A stretch of 64,000 nucleotides of DNA from positions 2,418,001-2,482,000 of the forward strand of contig NZ_FNKP01000002.1 in NCBI RefSeq assembly GCF_900099835.1, given 5' to 3'. This document shows, in pieces, positions 1-8,214 of the stretch. The DNA comes from Paraburkholderia fungorum (GTDB lineage: Bacteria > Pseudomonadota > Gammaproteobacteria > Burkholderiales > Burkholderiaceae). The position numbers and the translations under genes were made by a program. The notes beneath the pieces are model-generated. The model was not told where the DNA came from, made no database searches, and was given only the letters and a program-made list of their open reading frames with translations. The stretch's first letter is position 1; each line of letters opens with the position of its first letter.

Positions 1-2853
1 CGGCTGCCGCTCGAAGTGCGGCAGCTTGGCGTGACCGTCACGAAAGCGTCGACCGGCTTCCTGATGCTACTCGCGCTACAGACCACCGACGGCGCGACCA
101 ACGCGGTCGCGATGGGCAACTTCGCGTCGAATAACATCGTCAACGAATTGCGCCGGATCGACGGGGTCGGCGACGTGCAGCTATTCGGCTCGTCGTACGC
201 GATGCGGATCTGGCTCGACCAGCGCAAGCTGACCGGCTTCGGGCTGTCGGCGAGCGAGGTTTTGTCGGCGGTGCAGGAGCAGAACAGTCAGACGGCGGGC
301 GGCGGACTCGGCGACCAGCCCAACGCCGCCGGGTCCGAATTCACCGCACAAATCGTCACGCAAAGCCGCTTCTCGACGCCGGAGCAATTCCGCGAAATCA
401 TCGTGCGCGCGAATCCCGACGGCTCGACGGTGCGGCTCGGCGACGTCGCGCGAGTCGAACTCGGCAACGACAGCTACGGCAACCGGCTGACCGTCAACGG
501 CAAGGAGTCGGCGGGTATCGCGATCCAGCTCGCGAGCGGCGCGAACGCGCTGGCCGTCGCCAACGCCGTGCGCGCGCGCATGACCCAACTGCAGCCGACA
601 TTCCCGCGCGGCGTCGTCTGGACCGTGCCGTTCGACACCACGCCGTTCATCAACACGTCGGTTCACAGCGTGATCCGCACGATGATCGAAGCGCTGCTGC
701 TCGTCACCGTGGTCGTGTTCCTGTTCCTGCAGGACTGGCGCGCCACGCTGATCCCGACGCTGGTCGTGCCGGTCGCGCTGATCGGCACCTGCGCGGGCTT
801 GTACCTGTTCGGCCTGTCGATCAACATCCTGTCGCTGTTCGGGATGGTGGTCGCGATCGGTATCCTCAACGACGACGCGATCGTCGTGGTCGAAAACGTC
901 GCGCGGATCATGCGCGAAGAGGGGCTCAGTGCGCCGCGCGCGACCGTGAAGGCGGTCGGCCAGATTACCGGCCCGGTGATCGCGAGCACACTGGTGCTGG
1001 TCGCGGTGTTCATTCCGATGGCTTTTTTTCCGGGCTCGGTCGGCGGCATTTACCGGCAGTTTTCCGTCACGCTGGCCGTGTCGATCATCCTGTCGACCGT
1101 GCTCGCGCTCACGCTCGGCGCAGCGTTATGCGCGGCGCTGCTGCGCAACGAAACGGCTGATCGCGCGGCGCCGAAGAATCTGGCGTCACGAATGCTGCAT
1201 CGTGTATTCGACGGATTCAATCACGGCCTCGGCGCGAGCACCGACCGCTATATTCGCGGCGTCGATTCGATGCTGAAGCGGCCGCTGCGATGGCTACTCG
1301 TTTTTGTCGTCGCGTGCGTGATCACCGGCTTTCTTTTCGTGCGCCTGCCCGGCGGATTTCTGCCGACCGAAGATCAGGGCCACATATTCATCACTTACAC
1401 CGGCGCGCCTGGGTCCACCGAGGAACGCACACGGCAGGCCGTCGATCAGGTCGAAGCGTTCCTGCGAACCCAGCCGCAGGTTCGCAACGTGGCCTCGGTG
1501 ACGGGCTTCAGCTTCTTCGGCCAGGGACAATCGGCGGCCTTGTCGTTTGTCGATCTGACGCCGTGGGGCGAGCGTACCGGCGAAGATAACTCGGCGAGCG
1601 CGCTGGTTCGCCGTGTCAACGGCGCGGTCCGCCAGATTCCTGAAGCGATCATCTTCGCGCTCGATCCGCCGCCTATTCCGTCCCTCGGCACCGCAACCGG
1701 CTTCACGATGAAGATTCAGGATCGCAGCGGCGTGGGCGGCGACGCACTGCAACTGGCCGCGCGGCGAATCATGATCGAGGCATCGCAGAGCAGTATTCTG
1801 GCCGGCGTGCGGCCGGAAGGCATGCCCGAGGCGCCGCAACTCTATGTAGAAATCGACCGGGTGAAGGCGCGTGCGCTGGGGCTGCAGATTGGGCAGGTGA
1901 ACCAGGCGCTGGCGCTGTCGTTCGGCTCGAACTACGTGAACGACTTCGTTTTCGAAGGGAACGTGCTGCGAGTATTCATCCAGGCCGACGCCGCGCAACG
2001 AATGCGCGCGGAAGACGTAAGCGCGCTGCGGCTTCGCAATAATCGCGGCGAGATGGTGCCGTTTTCGGCGTTCTCCCGCATTCGCTGGATCTCCGGTCCG
2101 CAGCAGCTCGAACGCTATAACGGCTTCCCTTCCGCCACGCTGTCGGGTCAGGCTGCGCCGGGACGGTCGAGCGGCGCGGCGATCGCCGAAATGGAACGCA
2201 TCGCGTCGCACATATTGACCGGCAATCTCACCTACGAATGGACCGGCACCGCGCTCGAAGAGAAACAGGCGGGCGGCCAGATCGGCTTGCTGCTCGGCTT
2301 GTCGCTGGTGGTCGTGTTCCTGCTGCTGGCCGCGCTGTATGAAAGCTGGGCGATTCCGGCCGCGGTGCTGCTGATCATTCCGTTCGGCGTGATCGGCGCG
2401 GTATTGCTGACCATGATGCGCGGGCTGTCCGCCGACGTGTACTTCAACATCGGGCTGGTGACCATCATCGGGCTCGCCGCGAAGAACGCGATTCTGATCG
2501 TCGAGTTCGCGATCAAGGAGGAATCCGAAGGAACTGACGCGATCACGGCCGCGAAAAACGGCGCGCAACAGCGTCTGCGTCCAATTCTGATGACGAGCGT
2601 CACCTTCGTGCTCGGCATGATGCCGCTCGTGCTCGCCACCGGTGCTGGCGCAGCGAGCCGGCGCGCGGTCGGCACCGGCGTGATGGGCAGCATGCTCACC
2701 GCGACGCTGTTCGGTATCTTCTTTACACCGCTGTTTTATGTGGCCGCTCGCCGCTGGCTGAGTCGCAAGAAACGCAATCGGGAACCCGACGACGATCTGT
2801 CCGCGCCCGAAGTGGGTAACGAAGAACCAGGCGGAGGGCCACGCGATGCGTAA
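1..2853 (+). CDS. RND (HAE1/AcrB-type) efflux pump inner-membrane subunit, 5' end outside window
   Basis: This is the proton-driven transporter subunit of a tripartite RND drug or solute efflux pump. The reading frame is open from base 1 and the first visible residues match the region about 100-120 residues into AcrB, so the N-terminus lies outside the window; the 950 visible residues fit a protein of about 1,050. The paired proton-relay aspartates are in NDDAIVVVENV near visible residue 291, and the partner lysine is in GLAAKNAILIVEF near residue 827. Hydrophobic blocks fall where the TM2-6 and TM8-12 groups of the family lie. The stop overlaps the start of the outer-membrane factor gene by 8 bases, so the two are co-transcribed and probably translationally coupled. 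A periplasmic adaptor gene is expected upstream. The substrate cannot be told. Confidence 0.95.
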   Translation, partial: RLPLEVRQLGVTVTKASTGFLMLLALQTTDGATNAVAMGNFASNNIVNELRRIDGVGDVQLFGSSYAMRIWLDQRKLTGFGLSASEVLSAVQEQNSQTAGGGLGDQPNAAGSEFTAQIVTQSRFSTPEQFREIIVRANPDGSTVRLGDVARVELGNDSYGNRLTVNGKESAGIAIQLASGANALAVANAVRARMTQLQPTFPRGVVWTVPFDTTPFINTSVHSVIRTMIEALLLVTVVVFLFLQDWRATLIPTLVVPVALIGTCAGLYLFGLSINILSLFGMVVAIGILNDDAIVVVENVARIMREEGLSAPRATVKAVGQITGPVIASTLVLVAVFIPMAFFPGSVGGIYRQFSVTLAVSIILSTVLALTLGAALCAALLRNETADRAAPKNLASRMLHRVFDGFNHGLGASTDRYIRGVDSMLKRPLRWLLVFVVACVITGFLFVRLPGGFLPTEDQGHIFITYTGAPGSTEERTRQAVDQVEAFLRTQPQVRNVASVTGFSFFGQGQSAALSFVDLTPWGERTGEDNSASALVRRVNGAVRQIPEAIIFALDPPPIPSLGTATGFTMKIQDRSGVGGDALQLAARRIMIEASQSSILAGVRPEGMPEAPQLYVEIDRVKARALGLQIGQVNQALALSFGSNYVNDFVFEGNVLRVFIQADAAQRMRAEDVSALRLRNNRGEMVPFSAFSRIRWISGPQQLERYNGFPSATLSGQAAPGRSSGAAIAEMERIASHILTGNLTYEWTGTALEEKQAGGQIGLLLGLSLVVVFLLLAALYESWAIPAAVLLIIPFGVIGAVLLTMMRGLSADVYFNIGLVTIIGLAAKNAILIVEFAIKEESEGTDAITAAKNGAQQRLRPILMTSVTFVLGMMPLVLATGAGAASRRAVGTGVMGSMLTATLFGIFFTPLFYVAARRWLSRKKRNREPDDDLSAPEVGNEEPGGGPRDA

Positions 2854-4264
2854 GCGTCTGCTGATTCCGCTCGTCTGCGGCATGCTGGCCGCGTGCAATT
2901 TCGCGCCGCCGTATCGTCAGCCCGATCTGCCGGTGGCCGATCATTTCGACACGTTTCCTACCGGGAGTCTCGAACAGGCGCATCTCGCGAAAGAGGTCGA
3001 CTGGGACACGTTTTTCGCGGATCCACAACTGAAGTTGCTGATCTCGACAGCATTACAACGCAACCGCGATCTCGTGGCATCGACGGCGCGTATCGAACAG
3101 GCCCGCGCGTTTTATCGCATCCAGAATGCTGCACGCCTGCCGCAAGTGAACGTGAACGGCAGCGCTACGCGCACGAAAGCGCCGCTCGGCTCGATCGATC
3201 CCGAATTCGACAATACCGACGTGTCGGTTCAATTCAATCAGTACAACGTGCAGGCTGCCGTCGCCACATTCGAGCTGGATTTCTGGGGACGTGTCCGCAA
3301 TCTGAGCGAAAGCGCGCGCCGTCAATATCTGGCTACGGTAGAAGCCCAGCGTGCATTCCGCTTATCGCTGATCGGCAATGTGGCCGCGACCTACTACGCG
3401 ATCCGGTCGGGAGAAGAAGGCATCGAGCTGGCCGAGCGGACCGTTGCAAGCCGCCAGTACGCGCTGGATGTCGCGAAGCTTCGTCTCGATGCGGGCGTCA
3501 CGTCGTCGGTCGATTATGAGCAGGCCGCCATTCTCGTCACGCAGGCGCAGACCCAGCTTGCGGAATTGCAGAGAACCACCGCGCAGCAGAGGAATCAACT
3601 GACGGTTCTTATCGGCGGCCCGTTGGACAATGAATTGCCGCACGCGTCGTCGATTGCGGATGCCGCGCAATTCGGTGCATTGGACGCTGGCCTGCCCTCC
3701 GCGCTACTCGTCAATCGGCCGGACATTCTGCAGGCCGAACAGCAACTGCGTGCCGCCGACGCCGACATCGGTGCTGCGCGCGCCGACTTCTTTCCGCGCA
3801 TTTCGCTGACGGGCAGCTTCGGCTATGTGTCGTCGGAACTCAGCGACTTTTTTGTGCCGGGAAAACAGGCATGGTCGATGGGCGCAATTATCGGCATGCC
3901 GATTTTCGATGCGGGTCAGCGTTCGGCTCAACTCGCTCAGGCACGCGCGCGCCACGACGAACTGGTGGCGACTTATCAGCGCACCGTGCAGACGGCGTTT
4001 CGCGAAGTATCCGATGCTCTGGTTGCACGGCAGCGCTATACGGAACAGATTGCCGCGCAGGAGCACGCTATCGAAGCGCAGCGTTTGCTCGCGGAAACCG
4101 CCGAGCTGCGCTACGAAAATGGCATCTCGATCTACCTGGAAGTCGTCGATGCACGCCGCAGTCTTTTCGCCGCCGAACAGCAATTGATCCAGCTTCGCGC
4201 GACGGCATTGCAGAACGGCGTATCGCTTTACGTCGCGCTAGGCGGTGGACCCGATTCGCCGTAA
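2846..4264 (+). CDS. Outer-membrane factor lipoprotein of RND efflux system (OprM/NodT family)
   Basis: This is the TolC-like channel that completes the RND pump encoded just upstream. The 472-residue protein begins with a lipoprotein signal (lipobox LAAC, acylated Cys17), followed by the typical NFAPPYRQP stretch of OprM-family proteins. Two outer-membrane-efflux repeats fill the rest, rich in Ala/Gln/Leu helices, with the conserved NRPDILQAEQQL stretch near residue 289 marking the second repeat. Its ATG lies inside the end of the pump gene. It ends convergently with the DegP-type gene, with only a short GC hairpin between them. No truncation is visible. Confidence 0.95.
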   Translation: MRKRLLIPLVCGMLAACNFAPPYRQPDLPVADHFDTFPTGSLEQAHLAKEVDWDTFFADPQLKLLISTALQRNRDLVASTARIEQARAFYRIQNAARLPQVNVNGSATRTKAPLGSIDPEFDNTDVSVQFNQYNVQAAVATFELDFWGRVRNLSESARRQYLATVEAQRAFRLSLIGNVAATYYAIRSGEEGIELAERTVASRQYALDVAKLRLDAGVTSSVDYEQAAILVTQAQTQLAELQRTTAQQRNQLTVLIGGPLDNELPHASSIADAAQFGALDAGLPSALLVNRPDILQAEQQLRAADADIGAARADFFPRISLTGSFGYVSSELSDFFVPGKQAWSMGAIIGMPIFDAGQRSAQLAQARARHDELVATYQRTVQTAFREVSDALVARQRYTEQIAAQEHAIEAQRLLAETAELRYENGISIYLEVVDARRSLFAAEQQLIQLRATALQNGVSLYVALGGGPDSP

Positions 4265-4272
4265 ACGACAAA

Positions 4273-4298
4273 CGGCGCGCCCGAATCGGAGCGCGCCG
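4273..4298. terminator. GC-rich hairpin between convergent genes
   Basis: An 8-bp inverted repeat (CGGCGCGC / GCGCGCCG) with a 10-base loop sits between the convergent efflux and protease genes. There is no U-tract on either strand, so it is only a possible transcription barrier. Confidence 0.4.
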
Positions 4299-4315
4299 CA
4301 TGAATCGACTATATG

Positions 4316-5746
4316 TCAGCCGAGATTGACGGAGACCGAGGCTTGCTCGCCATCACGAACCACGGTGACGGATACGCTGTCGTCGGCCTGCGAAATGATC
4401 TGCTTCAGTTGCTGGACGTTGCGAATCACGGTGCCGTCGACTGCGACGATGATGTCGCCAGCCTGAATGCCTGCTGCTGCAGCAGGACCGGTGGCCTGTT
4501 GCACGACCACGCCGCCGGGCAGCGACGCTTCCTGCCGTTCGTCCGCCGTCAGCGGCCGTACCGCGACGCCGAGGCGCGGGCGCGACTGGTCCTGGCTTCG
4601 GCCCTGGCCTTGATCCGGGTTCCGCTGCATACGCGGCTCGGCGGACGCGACCTGAGCAGACTGCTCACCCACCGTCACCGCAAGCTTATGCTCGCCGCCG
4701 TTACGCCATACGTTGATCGTCGCGGTCGTTCCGGGCGCGAGTTGCGAAACCTGCGCAATGAGATCGCGCGTGCTGTCGATCCGCACGCCATTCACGCCGA
4801 CGATCACATCGCCCTGGTGCAACCCGCCCGCCTGTGCGGGACCGCTCGGGTCAATCGAGCCGACCAGCGCCCCACGCGTCGTATCAAGGCCGAGCGACTT
4901 CGCCCGTTCTTCGGTAACGGGCTGCACGCCCACGCCGATCCGGCCACGGCTCACGTGCCCGGTGCTGACGAGCTGGTCTTTCACGTGCATCGCCGCATCG
5001 ATCGGGATGGCGAACGACAGCCCCTGGAAACCACCCGTGCGCGAATAGATCATCGAATTAATGCCGATGACTTCGCCGTTCAGATTGAACAGCGGGCCGC
5101 CCGAATTGCCCGGATTGACGGGCACGTCCGTTTGAATGAACGGGATCGGGCTATCGTCCGAAAACGTGCGGGACTTCGCGCTGATGATGCCGGACGTCAC
5201 CGTGTTGTCGAAGCCGTACGGCGAGCCGATTGCGACCACCCACTCGCCGACCTTGCTATTGGCAGGATCGCCGATCTTCACGGTCGGCAGATTCGACGCG
5301 CCGATTTTCAGCACCGCGACGTCGGACGTTTTGTCCGTGCCGATCACCTGGGCGCGGAATTCACGGCCATCCGTCAGCTTGACGGTCACTTTGTCGGCGC
5401 CATCGACAACGTGATTGTTCGTCAGGACATACCCGTCCTGGCTAATGATGAACCCCGAGCCGAGAGCCTCTCCGCCGCCGCTGCTTTCGCCGTTTTCGTC
5501 GCGGGAAGCCGCATGGCTTGCGCCGATGTGCACCACCGCAGCCCCATAGGTAGACACAATGCCGGAGAAGTCCGGGGTGGACGCGCGCGCGCCAGCGGTT
5601 GCGGTGGGGGCGCTCACGGCGACGTGATCGCTGTGAACATCGCTCGCCGATGCTTCGGCGCCGCGGTGGCTAATCGCATAGCCACCTGCGAGCGCGAGCA
5701 CGACGCAAGCGGCAGCGCTACCGCGCCATTGTTTTTTAGTGGCCAT
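4316..5746 (-). CDS. degP: DegP/MucD-type periplasmic serine protease (Do family)
   Basis: This HtrA-family protease degrades or refolds damaged envelope proteins. The chosen 476-residue form starts at the ATG at 5746 (MATKKQW), followed directly by a hydrophobic signal segment (residues 11-24); the open frame upstream adds 55 residues with no membrane or protease signature. The catalytic triad is visible as His112 (TNNHVVDG), Asp142 (TSDVAVLKI) and Ser215 (GNSGGP). Two PDZ domains follow, at about residues 275-365 and 385-475. It is monocistronic, convergent with the efflux genes, and divergent from a 700-base intergenic region. I saw no convincing Shine-Dalgarno sequence at this start, so the start is the least certain part. 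Confidence 0.93.
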   Translation of the reverse strand: MATKKQWRGSAAACVVLALAGGYAISHRGAEASASDVHSDHVAVSAPTATAGARASTPDFSGIVSTYGAAVVHIGASHAASRDENGESSGGGEALGSGFIISQDGYVLTNNHVVDGADKVTVKLTDGREFRAQVIGTDKTSDVAVLKIGASNLPTVKIGDPANSKVGEWVVAIGSPYGFDNTVTSGIISAKSRTFSDDSPIPFIQTDVPVNPGNSGGPLFNLNGEVIGINSMIYSRTGGFQGLSFAIPIDAAMHVKDQLVSTGHVSRGRIGVGVQPVTEERAKSLGLDTTRGALVGSIDPSGPAQAGGLHQGDVIVGVNGVRIDSTRDLIAQVSQLAPGTTATINVWRNGGEHKLAVTVGEQSAQVASAEPRMQRNPDQGQGRSQDQSRPRLGVAVRPLTADERQEASLPGGVVVQQATGPAAAAGIQAGDIIVAVDGTVIRNVQQLKQIISQADDSVSVTVVRDGEQASVSVNLG

Positions 5747-6459
5747 ATGTGGGTACTGTTGCGGTGTTTGACGTGAAGGAAGCGTAATGTAGTTGCCTCC
5801 ACTTAAAGGAATCTTAAAAAACGGCGACGCCTCGAAACACCCGCACGAGGCGGCTCCCGCGAGAATTTTGAGCAATGGAAAACACTGAGAAGACCGAACA
5901 GAATTTCTCATTTCGAAGGGGAAAAACAGCTATTTCCGCGCGTGTAACTACCAGAGCCGCAGCTTCATTTGCAAGCTTTTTTTAATCCTGGATTGCCTGA
6001 AATTCGTGCGTTCGCATGAATGAAATGAGGGAAGTGGAACATCACAAAGCCATTCATCGTAATGACAAAACGCCTGGACATAGTGCGGATAAACAAGTTT
6101 TTGTACGGTGAGTTACCCGTTGCAGAAATGCAACGGGTAACTCACCGTTTCGCTTTTTTTGCGCGTTGCACCGGTCGAATTTTCAGGGGTGGGGTTTAAC
6201 AATCAACCATCGCGATTAGCGGGTTCGATACGCGTAAAAACCTTGAGAGGATTTCAATCGATAGCCAGGCCGTTCTTTGCGGACCACAACCTGCCGCTAA
6301 CGCCTTCAGCAACGTCCTCGCATTCATCCGCTGATTCAGCGTTGTCAAGCTTTGCTTCCGTTTCCGCCCCTGCGTGTGCCCTAATTTTTTTCACCCAATA
6401 TCGCGCTTTGACGTTATCGTTTCACAGCGACTTAATTCGTAGACCAATGGGAGTTCCGC
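5747..6459. other. 713-base intergenic region between the protease and phospholipase genes
   Basis: No coding sequence is supported here; one open frame from 6159 overlaps the phospholipase in another frame and lacks any family signature. Composition is AT-richer than the surrounding genes. The region must hold promoters for both divergent genes, and it contains a perfect 20-bp hairpin with a T-run (6105-6160) that no annotated upstream gene explains. Confidence 0.6.
6105..6160 (+). terminator. Strong intrinsic terminator with no annotated upstream gene
   Basis: A perfect 20-bp inverted repeat (6105-6124 and 6129-6148) with a GAAA tetraloop is followed by TTCG and seven T residues. This is a textbook rho-independent terminator for plus-strand transcription. 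No plus-strand gene precedes it, because the protease upstream is on the minus strand. It may end a small RNA or act as a leader attenuator for the phospholipase gene that starts 300 bases further on. Confidence 0.75.
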
Positions 6460-7794
6460 GTGGGGAATCAATTGATGTCTCGGTTAAAGAAGGACAGCAT
6501 TCCGGTAGTCAGCGAACGCGGCTCGCGTTTATCCCGGTTATCTATAAGCCTTGGCGTTCTGATGCTTTGCGCGGGTTATCCCGTCTATGGTGTCGCGGGC
6601 GTTTCGGTATTGCGTCCGCCGCGCGAAGCGGTCTCCAGCAAACCGCTTGAAGTGACAATCGTTTATTCCGGCGATCAACCGGACGGCACCGAAGTCAACG
6701 TTCCTGCAGAGCTGAACGTCGCAATCAGTAATACTGACATCACGCCCAAACCATTGGCGCTCACACGCGAAAGCGGCGCGCCAGATCACCTCAAGCTGGC
6801 AAACGGCGAACTCAAAGCGATCCGCTACAGCGGTCAATGGCCCGACTGGGCGCGCGGCGCGATGAAAATCGATGTGCCCGGACTCGACGTGTCACCGTCT
6901 TTTGTCCTGCTCACGCGGCCGCCCCACTCCGCGAAACCAGAAGCACTGGCTTCTGCGGGAAGCACGCAGGGCGATGTGTCGGCCGCAACAACAGTGCCTC
7001 AGGCGCCGGTCACAGCGGCTTCGCTTTCCGCCGGTTCCGCTGCGGCGAAATCGTCGGGACCGGACCTGAACAGCTTCCTCGTCAGCCGTCTCTCTACTTT
7101 CGAACCCATGTATTTTGCCGATGGCTCGAATGGAGAAAATCTCGCGAAATTCCAGTTGAGCTTCAAATTCCGGATGGTCATACCGGATGATCCGAGATCG
7201 CGTGGCTTCGTCGACAACCTGTATTTTGGTTATACGCAGACCTCTTTGTGGGATCTCGGCGAGTACTCCGCGCCTTTCCGCGACACGAGCTACATGCCTC
7301 AGTTGTTCTACTACCTGTCAGACACTGGCTGGAAGAGTTCGTGGTTCAGCAAGATGGGAATCATGGCCGGTTACGAGCACGAATCGAACGGCCGCGATGG
7401 TCCCGAATCGCGCGGTATCGACATATTTTTTGTGCGCCCGACATGGGACTTCGGCGATGTGGATACGTACCATCTGACTGTCTCGCCGAAGGTCTACTTC
7501 TATGCTCACATCGCCGGCGAGAATCACGACATTGCCGACTATCGCGGCTATATGGACCTGCTGATCAAGTACGGCAGCAACGACGGCTGGCAACTCGCTA
7601 CGACCTTGAGAAAGGGGATGAAGTCCACGTACGGCAGTGTCGACACGCAATTCACCTATCCATTGTCGAAGCTGATCAACAGCCGGTGGGGCGGCTTCCT
7701 GTGGGTCGGGTTCTTTACCGGCTACGGCGAAGACATTCTCGATTACAACCAGCACCGCTGGATCGCGCGAATCGGTTATAGCGTTGCACGTTAA
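6460..7794 (+). CDS. pldA: Outer-membrane phospholipase A (PldA-like)
   Basis: This predicted calcium-dependent outer-membrane phospholipase is 444 residues from the GTG at 6460; an ATG at 6475 with GGGGA upstream is an equally good start. An N-terminal hydrophobic export segment spans roughly residues 25-47. A low-complexity Ala/Ser-rich stretch near residues 165-205 precedes the C-terminal beta-barrel domain. The barrel carries the family active-site signature YEHESNG, with His307 and Ser309, then an FFVRPTW stretch where the family's active-site Asn region lies. The N-terminal half (about 200 residues before the barrel) is longer than in E. coli PldA (about 290 residues in total) and is typical of longer proteobacterial homologues. 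It is monocistronic, with a weak hairpin downstream. Confidence 0.88.
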   Translation: MGNQLMSRLKKDSIPVVSERGSRLSRLSISLGVLMLCAGYPVYGVAGVSVLRPPREAVSSKPLEVTIVYSGDQPDGTEVNVPAELNVAISNTDITPKPLALTRESGAPDHLKLANGELKAIRYSGQWPDWARGAMKIDVPGLDVSPSFVLLTRPPHSAKPEALASAGSTQGDVSAATTVPQAPVTAASLSAGSAAAKSSGPDLNSFLVSRLSTFEPMYFADGSNGENLAKFQLSFKFRMVIPDDPRSRGFVDNLYFGYTQTSLWDLGEYSAPFRDTSYMPQLFYYLSDTGWKSSWFSKMGIMAGYEHESNGRDGPESRGIDIFFVRPTWDFGDVDTYHLTVSPKVYFYAHIAGENHDIADYRGYMDLLIKYGSNDGWQLATTLRKGMKSTYGSVDTQFTYPLSKLINSRWGGFLWVGFFTGYGEDILDYNQHRWIARIGYSVAR

Positions 7795-7825
7795 ATCGCC
7801 CTGTTTCATGGGCTAAAAGAACATC

Positions 7826-7850
7826 CCGGCTTCCCGCGTGAAGCCGGTTT
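7826..7850 (+). terminator. Probable terminator of the phospholipase gene
   Basis: CCGGCTTC and GAAGCCGG form an 8-bp stem with a 6-base loop followed by TTT, 31 bases after the stop codon. The T-tract is short. Confidence 0.5.
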
Positions 7851-8214
7851 GAGCGATGCAAAATCTACGTCTCAGTAAAACTGCTGGCCGTAATTTCCCG
7901 CTAATTCCCAAGCATCAGGATTGCATTGCACCGCACGGAACCGTCCTCGACGACCTCCGCAGATGCAGTGCAAACCTGATGAGGATTAGCAATCGTGGCC
8001 GCCCAGATCACCCTTCCTGTCACGTGCGAATACATCGCCGCTAGCGTTACCGACAAAGCCTCCGTCGACATCGTCAAAACTGCAACGAACACCGGAACAG
8101 CTGCAGAACAGCAAGACCCGCTATCGGACGAAGATTTAATGCCGTTTTATTTTCTCTCGATGGCTGGAAGCTATTGAACCGAATGACACGCCGGCGATGG
8201 CATCGCGTGAGCGC
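7851..8214. other. Intergenic region with a long imperfect hairpin and a doubtful small ORF
   Basis: Left and right arms at 7913-7926 and 7968-7981 pair over about 14 positions (CATCAGG with CCTGATG, TTGCA with TGCAA). They enclose a loop of about 41 bases that holds a smaller CGG/CCG hairpin. Immediately after it, a GTG at 7995 with GAGG upstream opens a 60-codon frame. The peptide has no recognisable family and no signal or membrane segment. An overlapping reverse frame (7901-8092) is no better. I do not call either as a gene with confidence. Confidence 0.4.
7995..8177 (+). CDS. Possible 60-residue hypothetical protein
   Basis: The GTG start has a purine-rich GAGG about ten bases upstream, and the frame runs 60 codons to a stop before the convergent kinase gene. 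The peptide is acidic near its C-terminus (LSDEDLMPF) and otherwise featureless. It follows a long imperfect hairpin, which could be a leader or could be unrelated. There is no homology I can recognise, so this may be chance. Confidence 0.2.
   Translation: MAAQITLPVTCEYIAASVTDKASVDIVKTATNTGTAAEQQDPLSDEDLMPFYFLSMAGSY

Noticed and set aside
4316..5776. 487-codon plus-strand open frame opposite the DegP-type protease
   Set aside because: The minus strand carries an unmistakable protease with an intact catalytic triad and two PDZ domains. The plus-strand translation is Arg/His/Asp-rich with no family signature, the usual antisense shadow in high-GC DNA.
6159..6650. 163-codon frame overlapping the start of the phospholipase gene
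   Set aside because: It is in a different frame from the recognisable PldA and lacks any signature; the first part lies in the intergenic region.
7901..8092. 63-codon minus-strand ORF in the pldA-kinase gap
   Set aside because: GTG start with no ribosome site, no family, and it overlaps a hairpin and an equally weak plus-strand frame.
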